Source of the DNA: Verrucomicrobiaceae bacterium
GTDB taxonomy: Bacteria > Verrucomicrobiota > Verrucomicrobiia > Verrucomicrobiales > V1-33
DNA: 38,604 nt
Reading direction: 5' to 3'
Assembly (NCBI GenBank): GCA_027483175.1
Contig: JAIXVE010000107.1
Coordinates: 1 to 38,604 of the forward strand
The translations under genes and the position numbers were made by a program. This document shows positions 16,952 through 27,131 of the stretch, piece after piece. The notes beneath the pieces were generated by a model. The model searched no databases, was not told the origin of the DNA, and saw only the letters and a program-made list of their open reading frames with translations. Position 1 is the first letter of the stretch; the number at the start of each line of letters is the position of its first letter.

Positions 16952-17947
16952 TCAGGGCAACTGCACAGCCACCCTGGCAAAGCCGCGCTGGGTGGTGGCG
17001 CGGTCCAGCACTTGGCTGGCTACGATGCGTTCCCAACACGCATCAATAGGCGTGACCGTGACCGGCCCGGTCATGGGAATGAAGGTCCCAGGCTCCAGGT
17101 TGGTGGAATACTCAGGCGTGTAAAGCAGCCCGCTCACCGTGTTCCGCAGATACTCGACTTCCAGCGTGACGCTGGTGGCATTCTCCGTGATCCGGTAATC
17201 GGGCAGTCCGGCAGTGCCGCCCGTGCCGAAGATCAGCTGGCGCACGTCGGATCCGAGGGGATTGAGGTTGAAGGCATACTTCGTCAGATTGTTGACGCCG
17301 TCGTGGAATGGCGTTGCCAACGCCTGCGCATCCGGGCCGGATAATCCCGCGGCCCAGGCATTGAAGAGCGCCTGCGGGGAAGTGCCGGTGCCGCGGATCG
17401 TCAGGCCCCAGCTCACCAGCGTGCTCACATTGCCGCCGGAAGCATCCACGAGGAACAGGGTCCATTCGCCGTTGGGATCCAATCCTTGGAAGCTGCTGAG
17501 AAATGCGGTGCGGGGATTGGAATCCAGCACTTCCAGCGGATCGGTCTCCCGGGCGTCCGGCTGCAAGCTTCCGGTGAGCAGCGCCGTGCCAGTGGCGGCA
17601 TGGGCATCGGTCACGGCGTCATCGCTGAACGTCACCCGCAACCCGGTATCGCGGGCACCGGCTTCGGAAAACGCGGTGCGGCCCGGGCGGTTGAGCAATA
17701 CGGAGTAGCCGGTGTCGTGCGAGAGCCACGCATGGAGATCGCCATTCCAGCCGCCGGAAAGCTGAACCTTTACCTCCAGACTGGTGATGGAGGCGAAGGG
17801 TGATGACACGGTGCGGGTGTCGGCGAGGCCGGTGGAGTCGTCATCCGGGATGGTTTGGCCGGAGGCCCACTGGATCACGGTTTCCGTGGCCCCGGCGGTG
17901 AGGACGCCGCAGGCTAGGGAGAGGGCGAGAAGAGCGATAGATTTCAT
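16952..17947 (-). CDS. Secreted protein with proprotein-convertase P-domain-like region
   Basis: 331 aa with signal peptide; ...SLEVKVQLSGGWNGDLHAWLSHDTGYSVLLNRPG...DPNGEWTLFLVDASGGNVSTLVSWGLTI. Confidence 0.82.
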   Translation of the reverse strand: MKSIALLALSLACGVLTAGATETVIQWASGQTIPDDDSTGLADTRTVSSPFASITSLEVKVQLSGGWNGDLHAWLSHDTGYSVLLNRPGRTAFSEAGARDTGLRVTFSDDAVTDAHAATGTALLTGSLQPDARETDPLEVLDSNPRTAFLSSFQGLDPNGEWTLFLVDASGGNVSTLVSWGLTIRGTGTSPQALFNAWAAGLSGPDAQALATPFHDGVNNLTKYAFNLNPLGSDVRQLIFGTGGTAGLPDYRITENATSVTLEVEYLRNTVSGLLYTPEYSTNLEPGTFIPMTGPVTVTPIDACWERIVASQVLDRATTQRGFARVAVQLP

Positions 17948-17986
17948 AGCTGGAAGGAGGGTGGGTGGTTTGAGGGTCCAGTGGTT

Positions 17987-20900
17987 TTAAAGCTGCCGGA
18001 TGCGGAACATCGAATTGATCGGCGGTGGCGTCGACGTGACGAACTTCACATCGCCAACCCGGTCCGCCGTCGCCGTGCCGAGCACATTGAAGTTCACCCC
18101 GTCCGTCGTCTGCTGGATCGAGTAGGTCCGCCGCGCAATCCCGCTGAAGCTCACGCTCACATTCCCGTCCGGCAGCTTCGTCACCCTCGGCGCGTTCTTC
18201 GGATTCAGCCCCGGATCCGTCGCCACCACCACCGTCACCTGCCCGGTAATGATGCGGAATCCGTCACTGAACCTCACCTCAAAGGTATCCGTTCCTGCCA
18301 GCGGCACCGGCTGCGTGAAGACAAGAGACTTCTCCACTCGGGCGATGGCCGCTCCTTTGGCACTGAGGAGGGGAAATGAGGTGAGATTCACCGGGTCCCC
18401 GTCGGGATCCGTCACCTGCTGGAGCAGTTTATCCAATAGGAGAGTCGCCGGCTTGCCCTCCACGGTTTCGATAGTCAGCGGAGTGTAAACCGGCGCGCTG
18501 TTGGGCAACACTTGACCGGTGACCGGGAAGGTGAAGGTTCCCAGCACCGGATCATTGGAAGCGATGCCCACCGTGCCGCCGAAGGTGCCGATGGCATTGG
18601 CCGTCAGTTGGATTTGAATTTCCCCAGTGCCGCCTGCGGGAATGTTGGCGTTCAGGAACGCGACCCGGTAGCCGGGCGGCACGGAGACATTGCTGATAGT
18701 TAGGGGTGCAGTGCCGGTGTTCCTGACGAAGAAGATAATGGTCTTCGGGGAAGTGACCCGGGTAACCCCGTATTCCACCGGCTGCGCCTGACCGCTCGTC
18801 ACCGCCGGGAATCCCGGAGCGCTGGATCGCTGCACCGCGATGGCGGGCTGCTGGTCATTCGAGCCGATGAGCTTCAGGAGGACGAAATCCTGACTGTTCG
18901 CACCGGGACCGCCGGCGTGCCCGGCCACGTAGAGGTCTCCGGCGGCATCGACGATCACCTTGTAGGCGCTGGCCCCGGGACCGACGGGAATCATCACCCG
19001 TCCAGCGGTGCCGAAGGTGGAGTCCGGCAGGCCATTGGGCAAATAGCGCAGCACCGCGATCTCATCACCCGCCCGCCCGGCGACCACCACTCTGCCGTCC
19101 GCCTGCACAGCCACGCTGTTCGCCTGCTCTTTGTTGACTCCCGCAACGAGGTCCGTCAGCACAGCCCCGGTGGCCGCGAAGGTCACGTCGGGATCCAAAG
19201 TTCCTGACATTTGCCCGGCAATGAATCCGTGGCCGGTATCACGATCCAGCCCGGCCGTGCGGCGGGCCGCGAAAACAGGTTTTCCGGCGGTTTGCAAGGC
19301 CAGCGCCGACACGGTTTCGAACTCCGGCGCGGCACCCTCTGCCGGGTAGTCGGCAGGAGCGATCCCCGGGAAGGTGCCCACGTCCAACTGCACCCCACCG
19401 GAACTGGTTCTCCAGACACTGAGGCGACCCGTGGTGGTGGCCCGCCCGCCGATGAAGATTTCACCGGCCGCATTCTGTACCAGACACTGCCCGGCACCGG
19501 GACCGGGCAGCCGCAGCAGCCCGGCGGGCGAAGCAAATCCGGTGTCCAAGCTGCCGTTTTGATTGAACCGGCGGATATAGGCCCGGGTTCCCAGGATTTC
19601 CTGCAGACTGCCCGCCACCAGAATCTTGCCGCTCGCCGTGACCGCCACATCGCCAGTGGTGAACGCCGCCGCTGCCGACCCGTCCAGCGCTACCCCACCA
19701 GTGCCAAACGTGGCGTCCGGGGCACCGTCCGGCAGCAGCCGCATCAGCGCGAAGGTCCGGTCCGGACCGCTGAGGAACTCTGGCGGGCATGCTGCCGCGA
19801 GAATGCGACCGTCCTGCACGGCCAACCCGGTGATCGAAACGCCCGCCGCCGGGAACCCGGCCACGGTGCCCGTCGCCCAGCCGCTGTCGCCGAAGGATGG
19901 ATCGACCGAGCCGTCGGGCCGCAGACACAGAACCGCGTAGTCCGTGAGGACGCCGCTGGTCGTCCGACCCGCGAGCACGAAGCGCCCGTCCTCCAGTTGT
20001 GTCATCGCATAGGCCCGGTCATCGGAATCGTTGAAATCCGCCCGCACCACGCCGCCGGTGCCAAAGCGCAGGTCCAGCGACCCCGGCGTCATGTTCTGCA
20101 CGCCGCCCGTCACCGGAAACACAAACTCGGGATTCGCGGAATCGTTGGTGCTCACCGTCACCGGCCCGCTGAAGGTGCCCGGAGCCTCCGCCGTGAGGTG
20201 CAGGAAAAACGTGGCTGATTCCTGCGGTGCCAGCGGATCCGCCGGGACCGCCACCACCGCATAGCCTGGAGGAGCGGTGATGCCCGTCACCGTCAGCGGC
20301 AGGGCCCGCACGTTCTGAATGGTGAACGCCCGCGTCACTTGCTGCCCCGGCAGCGTGATCCCGAAATCCACCGCCGCTGCCTGCCCGTCCGCCAGCTTCG
20401 GACTGCCCGTGTCCGGTCCGTCATGCACGAAGACCTCCGGCGGGGTGATTTCAAAGATGTAGGCCGCACCCGAGTCGGTGGCGTTATTGTTGCTGCCATC
20501 GCCATTGATGCCCGTGGCGTTGCTGTCTTCAAAACGCGCACCGGCCACCAGCACCCCGCCGTCCAACGCTACAGCGAAACCAAATTGATCGAAGGCCTCG
20601 GTGTTGCTTGCCTTCAGAACCGCTTGTTGCACCCAGGCACCACCTGAGTGTTCGAAGAGATAGGCGGCTCCGGAATCCGGAGCACCTTGGTCCGGGCCAT
20701 TACCGTTGATTCCGAAGGAAGCGCTGCCTTCTACGCGGGCCGCCACAAGCACGCGGTTTCCGGAAACAGCCACCGAGCCCCCAAACAGATCTCCCCCGGA
20801 TGGACTGGACGCTTTCAGGTAAGCTTCCTGAACCCAGCTTCCGGTGTCGCGGCGGAACACGTAGGCCGCTCCACTGAGGGTCGCTTTCCCCAGATTCTGC

Positions 20901-23900
20901 GGCCCGTTGACGCCGGACGCTCCGCCGTCCTCACGCTCGGCTCCCACTACCAGCAAATCGCCCGAGAGCGCAACCCTTGCCCCAAACTCATCGCGCAGGC
21001 CGGGATTGGAAGCCTTGAGATATGCGCTTTGATTCCAAACACCACCGACCCGCTCGAATAAATACACGGCACCCGCGTTTTCCAACAAATTGTTGTTCTG
21101 GCTGCCGCCAACTCCAGCGCTGGCCCCATCCTCCCTATATGCCCCCACTGCCAGAGTGTTCCCGGATAGCGCGACTGCGACCCCGAAGCGATCCCCCCGG
21201 TCCGTGTTCGATGCTTTCACGTAGGCCGACAGTGTCCAGCTGCCGCCACTCCGCTCGAAAATATAGGCAGACCCTGAATCCGGGGCTGCATTCGACGCGC
21301 TGTCACCGCCAACACCGGTAGCATCGGAGTCCTCCAAGTCCGCGCCTACCACAACCGTGTCCCCCGAGATGGCCACTGCTCCTCCAAAACGGTCCTCCAC
21401 ATCGAGACGCGGTGGAGTGAGCAGCGCCTGCAAAGCCCAAGTGGTGCCCGTTCGCTGAAAGACGGCCACTGGCGCGTTGAGCACATTGCCCACCACCACG
21501 GTGTCGCCGGAGATGGCAACAGCGCTGCCAAAGTCACGCCCGGTCTGTATGCCCGGCGGAGTCCGCAATACGGCCTGAGGACTCCACTCACCGGAGCCGC
21601 TGTCTTTGACAAAGACATGAACTTCCTCGCGCAGGGACAGATTCGTTTGGCCACTCAATGGGGCACTTACCACCACGGTATTTCCACTCACCGCCACTGC
21701 CCGGCCCAAGTTGGAGCCGATTCTGGCCACGTCCGCCTTCGCATACGCCGTTTGTGCTATCATAAGCGGTGTCATGCCTGTGCCGGTCAGGGGGACACTG
21801 AAGGGGTTTTCGTCGGAATCGGTGCTGGCGATGCTCAGGGTGGCGTGGTAGGCGCGCAGGGCATCAGGTTGGAACTTCACGCGCAAGGCGCTGCCGTCAC
21901 CCGCGGCCAGCGAGGAGGCAAAGCCCTGGGTGTCCAGCACGAAGAAGGCTGCATCCGGGCCGGTGATGGTGGCGGCGATGGAGCCGAGGCTGGTGAGCGT
22001 GCCGACGTTTTCCACAATGAAGCTCCGTGCCGGGAAACTCACGCCAATAGGCTGGGCGCCAAAGTCCAGCGGGGCTCCATCCACCAGTTCCGTGTCCAGC
22101 GGATGCTGCACGGAGATTTCCGCGCCGATGCCACGGCCAGTGATCGTGAACGACCGGTCGGGCGCGTTGTCGCTCTCGAAGACGATTCTGGAACTGCGAT
22201 TCCCCAAGGCCTGCGGGATGAAGCCGACCTCTACGGCCACAGATTCGCCAGGTGCCAAGTCGTCATCGGTGACGAGCGCTGTGCTGGCGGCGCTGGCATC
22301 GTTGTTGGGAGCGATGGGATTGCGGATGCCGACGTTAAAAACATGGCCAGGGCCGGGATTCCGCAGGGTCACCGTGCGGGTCGCGGTGGTGCCCAGTGCG
22401 AGATCTCCGACATTGAGGGACGTGATGATGGTGCCTTGCGAGTTTTGCACAACCAGCCTGCCCTCATTCGCATTCACCGTAATGGTTACATCCTCCTCAA
22501 TGCCCTCGCCCAGATGCTCGGCGCGGAGGCGGACGGCGAGGCTCCGGGTGGCGGAGCGCAGCAGCGGGCGCGCGGTGACGAGCTGGTTGCCGGTCACGGA
22601 CAGCGCATCATTCGGCGTGGCGCTGACGATGGAGAAGGTGGCCGTGGCCTCCGGATCAGCGGGATTGATGACCGTGCCCAGGTTCGCGATCACAGTTCCG
22701 GCGGGCACATTTTCGAGTACGGCGGTGCCGCTCAGCGTGATGTCGGTCACAGCCACATCACCCACGGTGATGGCGAGATCCTGCTCGAAGCTCTCCCCAT
22801 TCGCATCCGTGGCCTTCACGCGAATGCTGCGGGTCGGAGCGTCCTCAAAATCGAGCGCGGTGGCGGCGGTTTTCACGGTGGTGCCGTCGAGGGTGAAGCG
22901 CGCATTGTCCGCCGCACCCGCCAACAATTCCCAGGTGCTGATGGCCGTGCCTGCCGGGACTATGGTGGTGACGGAGAGATCACCCACCGGGGCGTTGGCC
23001 TTGCCTTCGAGGATGGATGAGGTCGAAAGCGCGAGAGCGGTCGGGCCTTCGTCCGTTACGGAGACCGCTAAGGTCTGCGATGCCGATTCACCGCCCAGGT
23101 TGGTCGCTTTGACGAGCACATTGAACGGCCCGGGAGCGGTCTCGAAGTCGAAGTTGGCTTTGTTGGTGACGAGGTTCGAGTCGCTCACGGTAAAGGCCAG
23201 GGGCGCGGTGGTGCTGCCATCCACGGACACGACGGTGAAGGTGACGGGATCACCGCCGCCCGGCGGGTTGGTGGCGCTGAGCGCTCCGATCACATGGCCC
23301 GCCTGCTTGTTTTCCGGAAAGGTGTTGCTGGAAAGCGCCAGCGCTGTGGGATTCGGCACGTCCTGCACCTGGATGGTGAAGGTCTGCTCCAGGAAGCCGC
23401 CACCGTTGTTGGTGACGCGGAGCCGCACGCTGTAGGAAGTTTTGGTTTCGAAATCGAGGCCTGCCTTGGCCTGAAGTTGGTTGCCGGCGATTTGGAACTG
23501 ACCATTTCCCGTGTCCCCCGCGCCCGCCACGAGTGTGAAAGTAAACGTAGCCGCCGCATTCGGATCGGTGGCGCTGAGCAGGCCCACCACGGTGCCGAGT
23601 GGGGCGTTCTCCACGATCTGGTTGTCACCCAGCGTCAGACTGGTGGGGGTGGTCCGGAAGTCGGAGAGGATGACCTTGTCTGCGTTGAAGGCTTTAGGCT
23701 CGATGGCGGTGGTGTCGCCGTAGTTCACCTTGAAGGTTGCTTTGCCGTCTGCCGAAGCAATCCGTGCCCCATTGGGCGCGTTGGCGAAGCTGCCATTGAT
23801 CCTCGCCCCTGAGCCATCCACCACGGTGAAGGTATCACCAGCGGCCGGAAGGTAGCTCCCGGGCAGGTTCACCTCCAGGGTTACGCCGCCCACGTTAAAA

Positions 23901-26869
23901 ACTGCCGAGCCGCCCTCTAAGAGCTGGTCATGCTGTATGCCCGGCGTGGTGCCGCTGATGTCGAATCTGAATTTGCTATTCGTATTGAGGAGTATGAGAT
24001 CGCCGGTGATGGCCAGCGTGCCAGTGGTGGTGCCGATGCCAGGCTCAAAGGTGACTCCATTGGTGGTAGAGACCGAGACCGCTCCTGTGATCGTGCCGCT
24101 GCCCTGTATCTTGCCGCCCCGGATGGCAAAGGTGCCACCGCTCACACTGCCGCCATTGAGCACCAGTGCCCCGGCGGTCTGGGTGTAGGACGTGTTAAAA
24201 CGGATCGTGCCGCTGTTCGCGTTGACGGTGCCGCTGTTGTTGAAGTCTACTGAATAGACGTTTCCGATGATGGTTTCACCTGTGCCGCCGCTCTTGGTGA
24301 ATATGCCTTCGTTGTTGAAGGTTGCCGTGCTGTTGTAGGTGGCATTGGTGATGTTGCCATTGAAGGTGGTGATGAACTCCGAATCACTCCGATTGTTGAT
24401 CACGTTGCTATTGGTGTTTCCCCGGAATCCGATTTCTCCCCCCGTCCAATTGGCCGTCATCGTTGGGCCCACGCCATCGCCCAAGTTTAGCACGCGGCCA
24501 TAAGCGATCTCTCTGTTATCACCGTCAAAGGTCACACCACCTTTGGCGTTCACACTGCCCACTCCGTTGATTTTGCCATTACAGAAGAAAGGGCCGTTGA
24601 TGTCCAGCGGGCCACCATCAAGCGTGCCGGTGAACGTGAGAGTGGTATCCAATGTCGTCGCCCCACTGGCGGTGATGGCACCCGCGAACACTGTGGTGCC
24701 CGCACCGGTGAAAGTGGTGCCCGCGTTGAGGTTCATGGTGCCTAGGATGAGCGCTGCACCGCTGGCGATGACGAAGTCCCCTGTATTGGTGCCAGAACTG
24801 CCGACTCCTGTGGCGATGACCAGATTTCCGGAGTTTACCTGGATCAGGCCGCTGTTGCTGAAAACAAACGGATTGCTGTTGCCGCCAAGGGTGGTCGTGC
24901 CGGTTCCGTTCTGGTTGAAGGTGCCTTCATTGTTGAAGGCGACGGCGGCTCCGTTGAAATTGCTGTACATGGAGTTGTCCGCTGTGGCGTTGATGACCGA
25001 GTCACTCCGGTTATTGATCGTGGAGCTGGTTCCCATGACGATGTTGCCGCTCGACCATGTGGTCGTCGAGCCTGCATCGGGACCCGCGCCGTCGCCGAGA
25101 TTCAACACCGCGCCTTCGATGATCTGTCTTCCGTCCCCGTTGAATGTCACATCACCTGTGGCCGTGACGTTGGCAGATCCAGTGAGCACGCCCGTCAAGG
25201 TGAGGTTGCCATTTGCAGTCAAAGGGCCCGGGCCCGTCAGCATGCCGGTGATGTTCAGGCTTGAGTCCACCGTGGTTGCCGCGGCGGCGTCGATGACTCC
25301 GGAGAACAACAGGGTTCCGGCTCCCGTGTAGGTGGCACCGGCGGCCAGGGTTCGGGTCCCCGAGAATCCGCTTCGGAAATCGAGCGTGGCACCGTTGGCG
25401 ATCTGGAAAGCGCCCGAAAGGGTTCCGCCCGTGCTCTCCAGGGCGAGGGTTCCGGAATTCACCTGCACGGTGCCGCTGTTGTTGAATGAGAACGTGGATG
25501 AGCCGTTATTGACACCGCCGATGATGGCGGTTCCTGCGCCGCCATTCTTGGTGAAGGTCCCCTCGTTGTTGAAAACCATCGAGCCACCGCGGTTGATGTT
25601 GCCGAAGCTTCCGCCGTCGAAGCCGACGATGAAGTTCGAGTCACTCTTGTTATTGATCACCAGGCCGCTGTGGACCAGTGGATCGCCCGAACTCCATGTG
25701 GTGTTCACCACAGGGCCGGAGCCGTCCCCAAGATTGATGGTGCGCCCGGCCATTTCAAGGGGTCCGAATGCCGCGCCGCCGAGGGCATTGATGGCTCCCG
25801 AGCCATTCACCATGCCTCCGCCCAGCGTCAAAACATCGTTGGCCGTGAGATCGAAGCCTCCGCCGGTATTGGTGCCGCCGTTCATGGTGAACTTCTGGAT
25901 GGCGATGGCCTGGTCCACCGTCAGCGCGCCGCCGCTCTGCACGGCGTCATAGGTGGAGGCACTGTTGTTGGGAAAGGTGCCGGGCGCGGTTGGGGTGGAC
26001 CATTTGGTGGGGTCGCTCCAGTTCCCCGTGGTGCTGTTCCAGGCGGAGGTGTGGTGCGTTGGGACCGTGACCGTGGCGGGAGCGAGGAACTCCGCTGGCG
26101 TCAACGCGGCGGAAGTTAAGCGAAACTCGTCGATATAGCCGTCGAAGTTCCTTCGGTAGGAGGATCCGGGGCCGAGGAAGTTCCCTGCACCGATGTAGAG
26201 CGGTTGATCACCGTAGAAGAGATTGGGCCACACGCCCTGGGTGATGGAATCCAGCACGCCGTCCACATAGAAGCGGAGCTGATCCGTGGAGCCGGACACA
26301 TCACGATCCATGACCAGCGCGATATGATGCCACTTCCCGTCATTCACCAAGGCAGGACCGCCAAATCCCACACCAGCCCCTCCCCCAAAGCTGATAGAGC
26401 CTCCAACATTTCCGGAGAGACCGTAATCAAACTCAAACCCACCCAGGAAGCTGCCACCCTCTGCAGTGTTGAGCTTGACAGCAAACGTTGAGAAGCCAGG
26501 GCTGCCGTAGTCATCGTAGGGCGCGTCAACCTTGATGAACATCTCCACCGTGAAGTCACCCTGCTGGTGCAGCAGGGCGTTGTTGGGGATCTGCGCGAAG
26601 TTCATATCCCCGAGCGCATCGAGAGAGAAGTTCCCCGTGGCTGGAAGGGACGCACGGTCAGTGCTGTAGCTTAGTGTTCCTGCCGAGGTGCCGTGAAGCA
26701 GGTTGGGGCCGCTGTCCAAAATCGTGCCGACGGCCCCCGGACCATCTTCGAACCGGTAATGGGCGACCACATTTGACGGAGCCTGGGCAACCGCTATGCT
26801 TGCACCTGAGAAAAACGCGGCAAGGGTGCAAGAAAGGATAGCTGTTAGCCGGGACGGTTTGATCCTCAT
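17987..26869 (-). CDS. Giant secreted multidomain protein: LamG-like, beta-helix repeats, cadherin-like, choice-of-anchor D, 7 FG-GAP blades, delta-60 repeats
   Basis: ORF opens at 27040 but MRIKPSRLTAILSCTLAAFFSGASIAVAQA signal peptide begins at 26869; repeats of FGxAVAISGDTVVVGA and LDxxFGTGGVV..DGRxVVAG. Confidence 0.88.
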   Translation of the reverse strand: MRIKPSRLTAILSCTLAAFFSGASIAVAQAPSNVVAHYRFEDGPGAVGTILDSGPNLLHGTSAGTLSYSTDRASLPATGNFSLDALGDMNFAQIPNNALLHQQGDFTVEMFIKVDAPYDDYGSPGFSTFAVKLNTAEGGSFLGGFEFDYGLSGNVGGSISFGGGAGVGFGGPALVNDGKWHHIALVMDRDVSGSTDQLRFYVDGVLDSITQGVWPNLFYGDQPLYIGAGNFLGPGSSYRRNFDGYIDEFRLTSAALTPAEFLAPATVTVPTHHTSAWNSTTGNWSDPTKWSTPTAPGTFPNNSASTYDAVQSGGALTVDQAIAIQKFTMNGGTNTGGGFDLTANDVLTLGGGMVNGSGAINALGGAAFGPLEMAGRTINLGDGSGPVVNTTWSSGDPLVHSGLVINNKSDSNFIVGFDGGSFGNINRGGSMVFNNEGTFTKNGGAGTAIIGGVNNGSSTFSFNNSGTVQVNSGTLALESTGGTLSGAFQIANGATLDFRSGFSGTRTLAAGATYTGAGTLLFSGVIDAAAATTVDSSLNITGMLTGPGPLTANGNLTLTGVLTGSANVTATGDVTFNGDGRQIIEGAVLNLGDGAGPDAGSTTTWSSGNIVMGTSSTINNRSDSVINATADNSMYSNFNGAAVAFNNEGTFNQNGTGTTTLGGNSNPFVFSNSGLIQVNSGNLVIATGVGSSGTNTGDFVIASGAALILGTMNLNAGTTFTGAGTTVFAGAITASGATTLDTTLTFTGTLDGGPLDINGPFFCNGKINGVGSVNAKGGVTFDGDNREIAYGRVLNLGDGVGPTMTANWTGGEIGFRGNTNSNVINNRSDSEFITTFNGNITNATYNSTATFNNEGIFTKSGGTGETIIGNVYSVDFNNSGTVNANSGTIRFNTSYTQTAGALVLNGGSVSGGTFAIRGGKIQGSGTITGAVSVSTTNGVTFEPGIGTTTGTLAITGDLILLNTNSKFRFDISGTTPGIQHDQLLEGGSAVFNVGGVTLEVNLPGSYLPAAGDTFTVVDGSGARINGSFANAPNGARIASADGKATFKVNYGDTTAIEPKAFNADKVILSDFRTTPTSLTLGDNQIVENAPLGTVVGLLSATDPNAAATFTFTLVAGAGDTGNGQFQIAGNQLQAKAGLDFETKTSYSVRLRVTNNGGGFLEQTFTIQVQDVPNPTALALSSNTFPENKQAGHVIGALSATNPPGGGDPVTFTVVSVDGSTTAPLAFTVSDSNLVTNKANFDFETAPGPFNVLVKATNLGGESASQTLAVSVTDEGPTALALSTSSILEGKANAPVGDLSVTTIVPAGTAISTWELLAGAADNARFTLDGTTVKTAATALDFEDAPTRSIRVKATDANGESFEQDLAITVGDVAVTDITLSGTAVLENVPAGTVIANLGTVINPADPEATATFSIVSATPNDALSVTGNQLVTARPLLRSATRSLAVRLRAEHLGEGIEEDVTITVNANEGRLVVQNSQGTIITSLNVGDLALGTTATRTVTLRNPGPGHVFNVGIRNPIAPNNDASAASTALVTDDDLAPGESVAVEVGFIPQALGNRSSRIVFESDNAPDRSFTITGRGIGAEISVQHPLDTELVDGAPLDFGAQPIGVSFPARSFIVENVGTLTSLGSIAATITGPDAAFFVLDTQGFASSLAAGDGSALRVKFQPDALRAYHATLSIASTDSDENPFSVPLTGTGMTPLMIAQTAYAKADVARIGSNLGRAVAVSGNTVVVSAPLSGQTNLSLREEVHVFVKDSGSGEWSPQAVLRTPPGIQTGRDFGSAVAISGDTVVVGNVLNAPVAVFQRTGTTWALQALLTPPRLDVEDRFGGAVAISGDTVVVGADLEDSDATGVGGDSASNAAPDSGSAYIFERSGGSWTLSAYVKASNTDRGDRFGVAVALSGNTLAVGAYREDGASAGVGGSQNNNLLENAGAVYLFERVGGVWNQSAYLKASNPGLRDEFGARVALSGDLLVVGAEREDGGASGVNGPQNLGKATLSGAAYVFRRDTGSWVQEAYLKASSPSGGDLFGGSVAVSGNRVLVAARVEGSASFGINGNGPDQGAPDSGAAYLFEHSGGAWVQQAVLKASNTEAFDQFGFAVALDGGVLVAGARFEDSNATGINGDGSNNNATDSGAAYIFEITPPEVFVHDGPDTGSPKLADGQAAAVDFGITLPGQQVTRAFTIQNVRALPLTVTGITAPPGYAVVAVPADPLAPQESATFFLHLTAEAPGTFSGPVTVSTNDSANPEFVFPVTGGVQNMTPGSLDLRFGTGGVVRADFNDSDDRAYAMTQLEDGRFVLAGRTTSGVLTDYAVLCLRPDGSVDPSFGDSGWATGTVAGFPAAGVSITGLAVQDGRILAAACPPEFLSGPDRTFALMRLLPDGAPDATFGTGGVALDGSAAAAFTTGDVAVTASGKILVAGSLQEILGTRAYIRRFNQNGSLDTGFASPAGLLRLPGPGAGQCLVQNAAGEIFIGGRATTTGRLSVWRTSSGGVQLDVGTFPGIAPADYPAEGAAPEFETVSALALQTAGKPVFAARRTAGLDRDTGHGFIAGQMSGTLDPDVTFAATGAVLTDLVAGVNKEQANSVAVQADGRVVVAGRAGDEIAVLRYLPNGLPDSTFGTAGRVMIPVGPGASAYKVIVDAAGDLYVAGHAGGPGANSQDFVLLKLIGSNDQQPAIAVQRSSAPGFPAVTSGQAQPVEYGVTRVTSPKTIIFFVRNTGTAPLTISNVSVPPGYRVAFLNANIPAGGTGEIQIQLTANAIGTFGGTVGIASNDPVLGTFTFPVTGQVLPNSAPVYTPLTIETVEGKPATLLLDKLLQQVTDPDGDPVNLTSFPLLSAKGAAIARVEKSLVFTQPVPLAGTDTFEVRFSDGFRIITGQVTVVVATDPGLNPKNAPRVTKLPDGNVSVSFSGIARRTYSIQQTTDGVNFNVLGTATADRVGDVKFVTSTPPPINSMFRIRQL

Positions 26870-27131
26870 GACGGGAGGGGGGGCGGGGAGGCGGAGAGAC
26901 TCGGAAAGGCGGGAGAGAGGTTCCGGATTCATGATGGAATGGCTGGATGGCGAGGTGGGTGTCGCTCTTTCCTTTCCCTTCCGTGCCGCCAGGTTGCGCC
27001 GAATCTGAAAATAAATCTCCGGGGCGCGGAAGGCAGCCAAGCGCGCGGCTTCCCCGGGGTGGAATTTCCCGCCAGGGGATTCCTCGCTGGTGACGGTGCC
27101 GGGCCGCCGCCGTCCTATCCCATCGGGAGGT

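Noticed and set aside
21617-23435. Plus-strand ORFs of 467 and 501 aa within the giant gene
   Set aside because: Antisense to a continuous well-supported domain-rich ORF; no recognisable domains.
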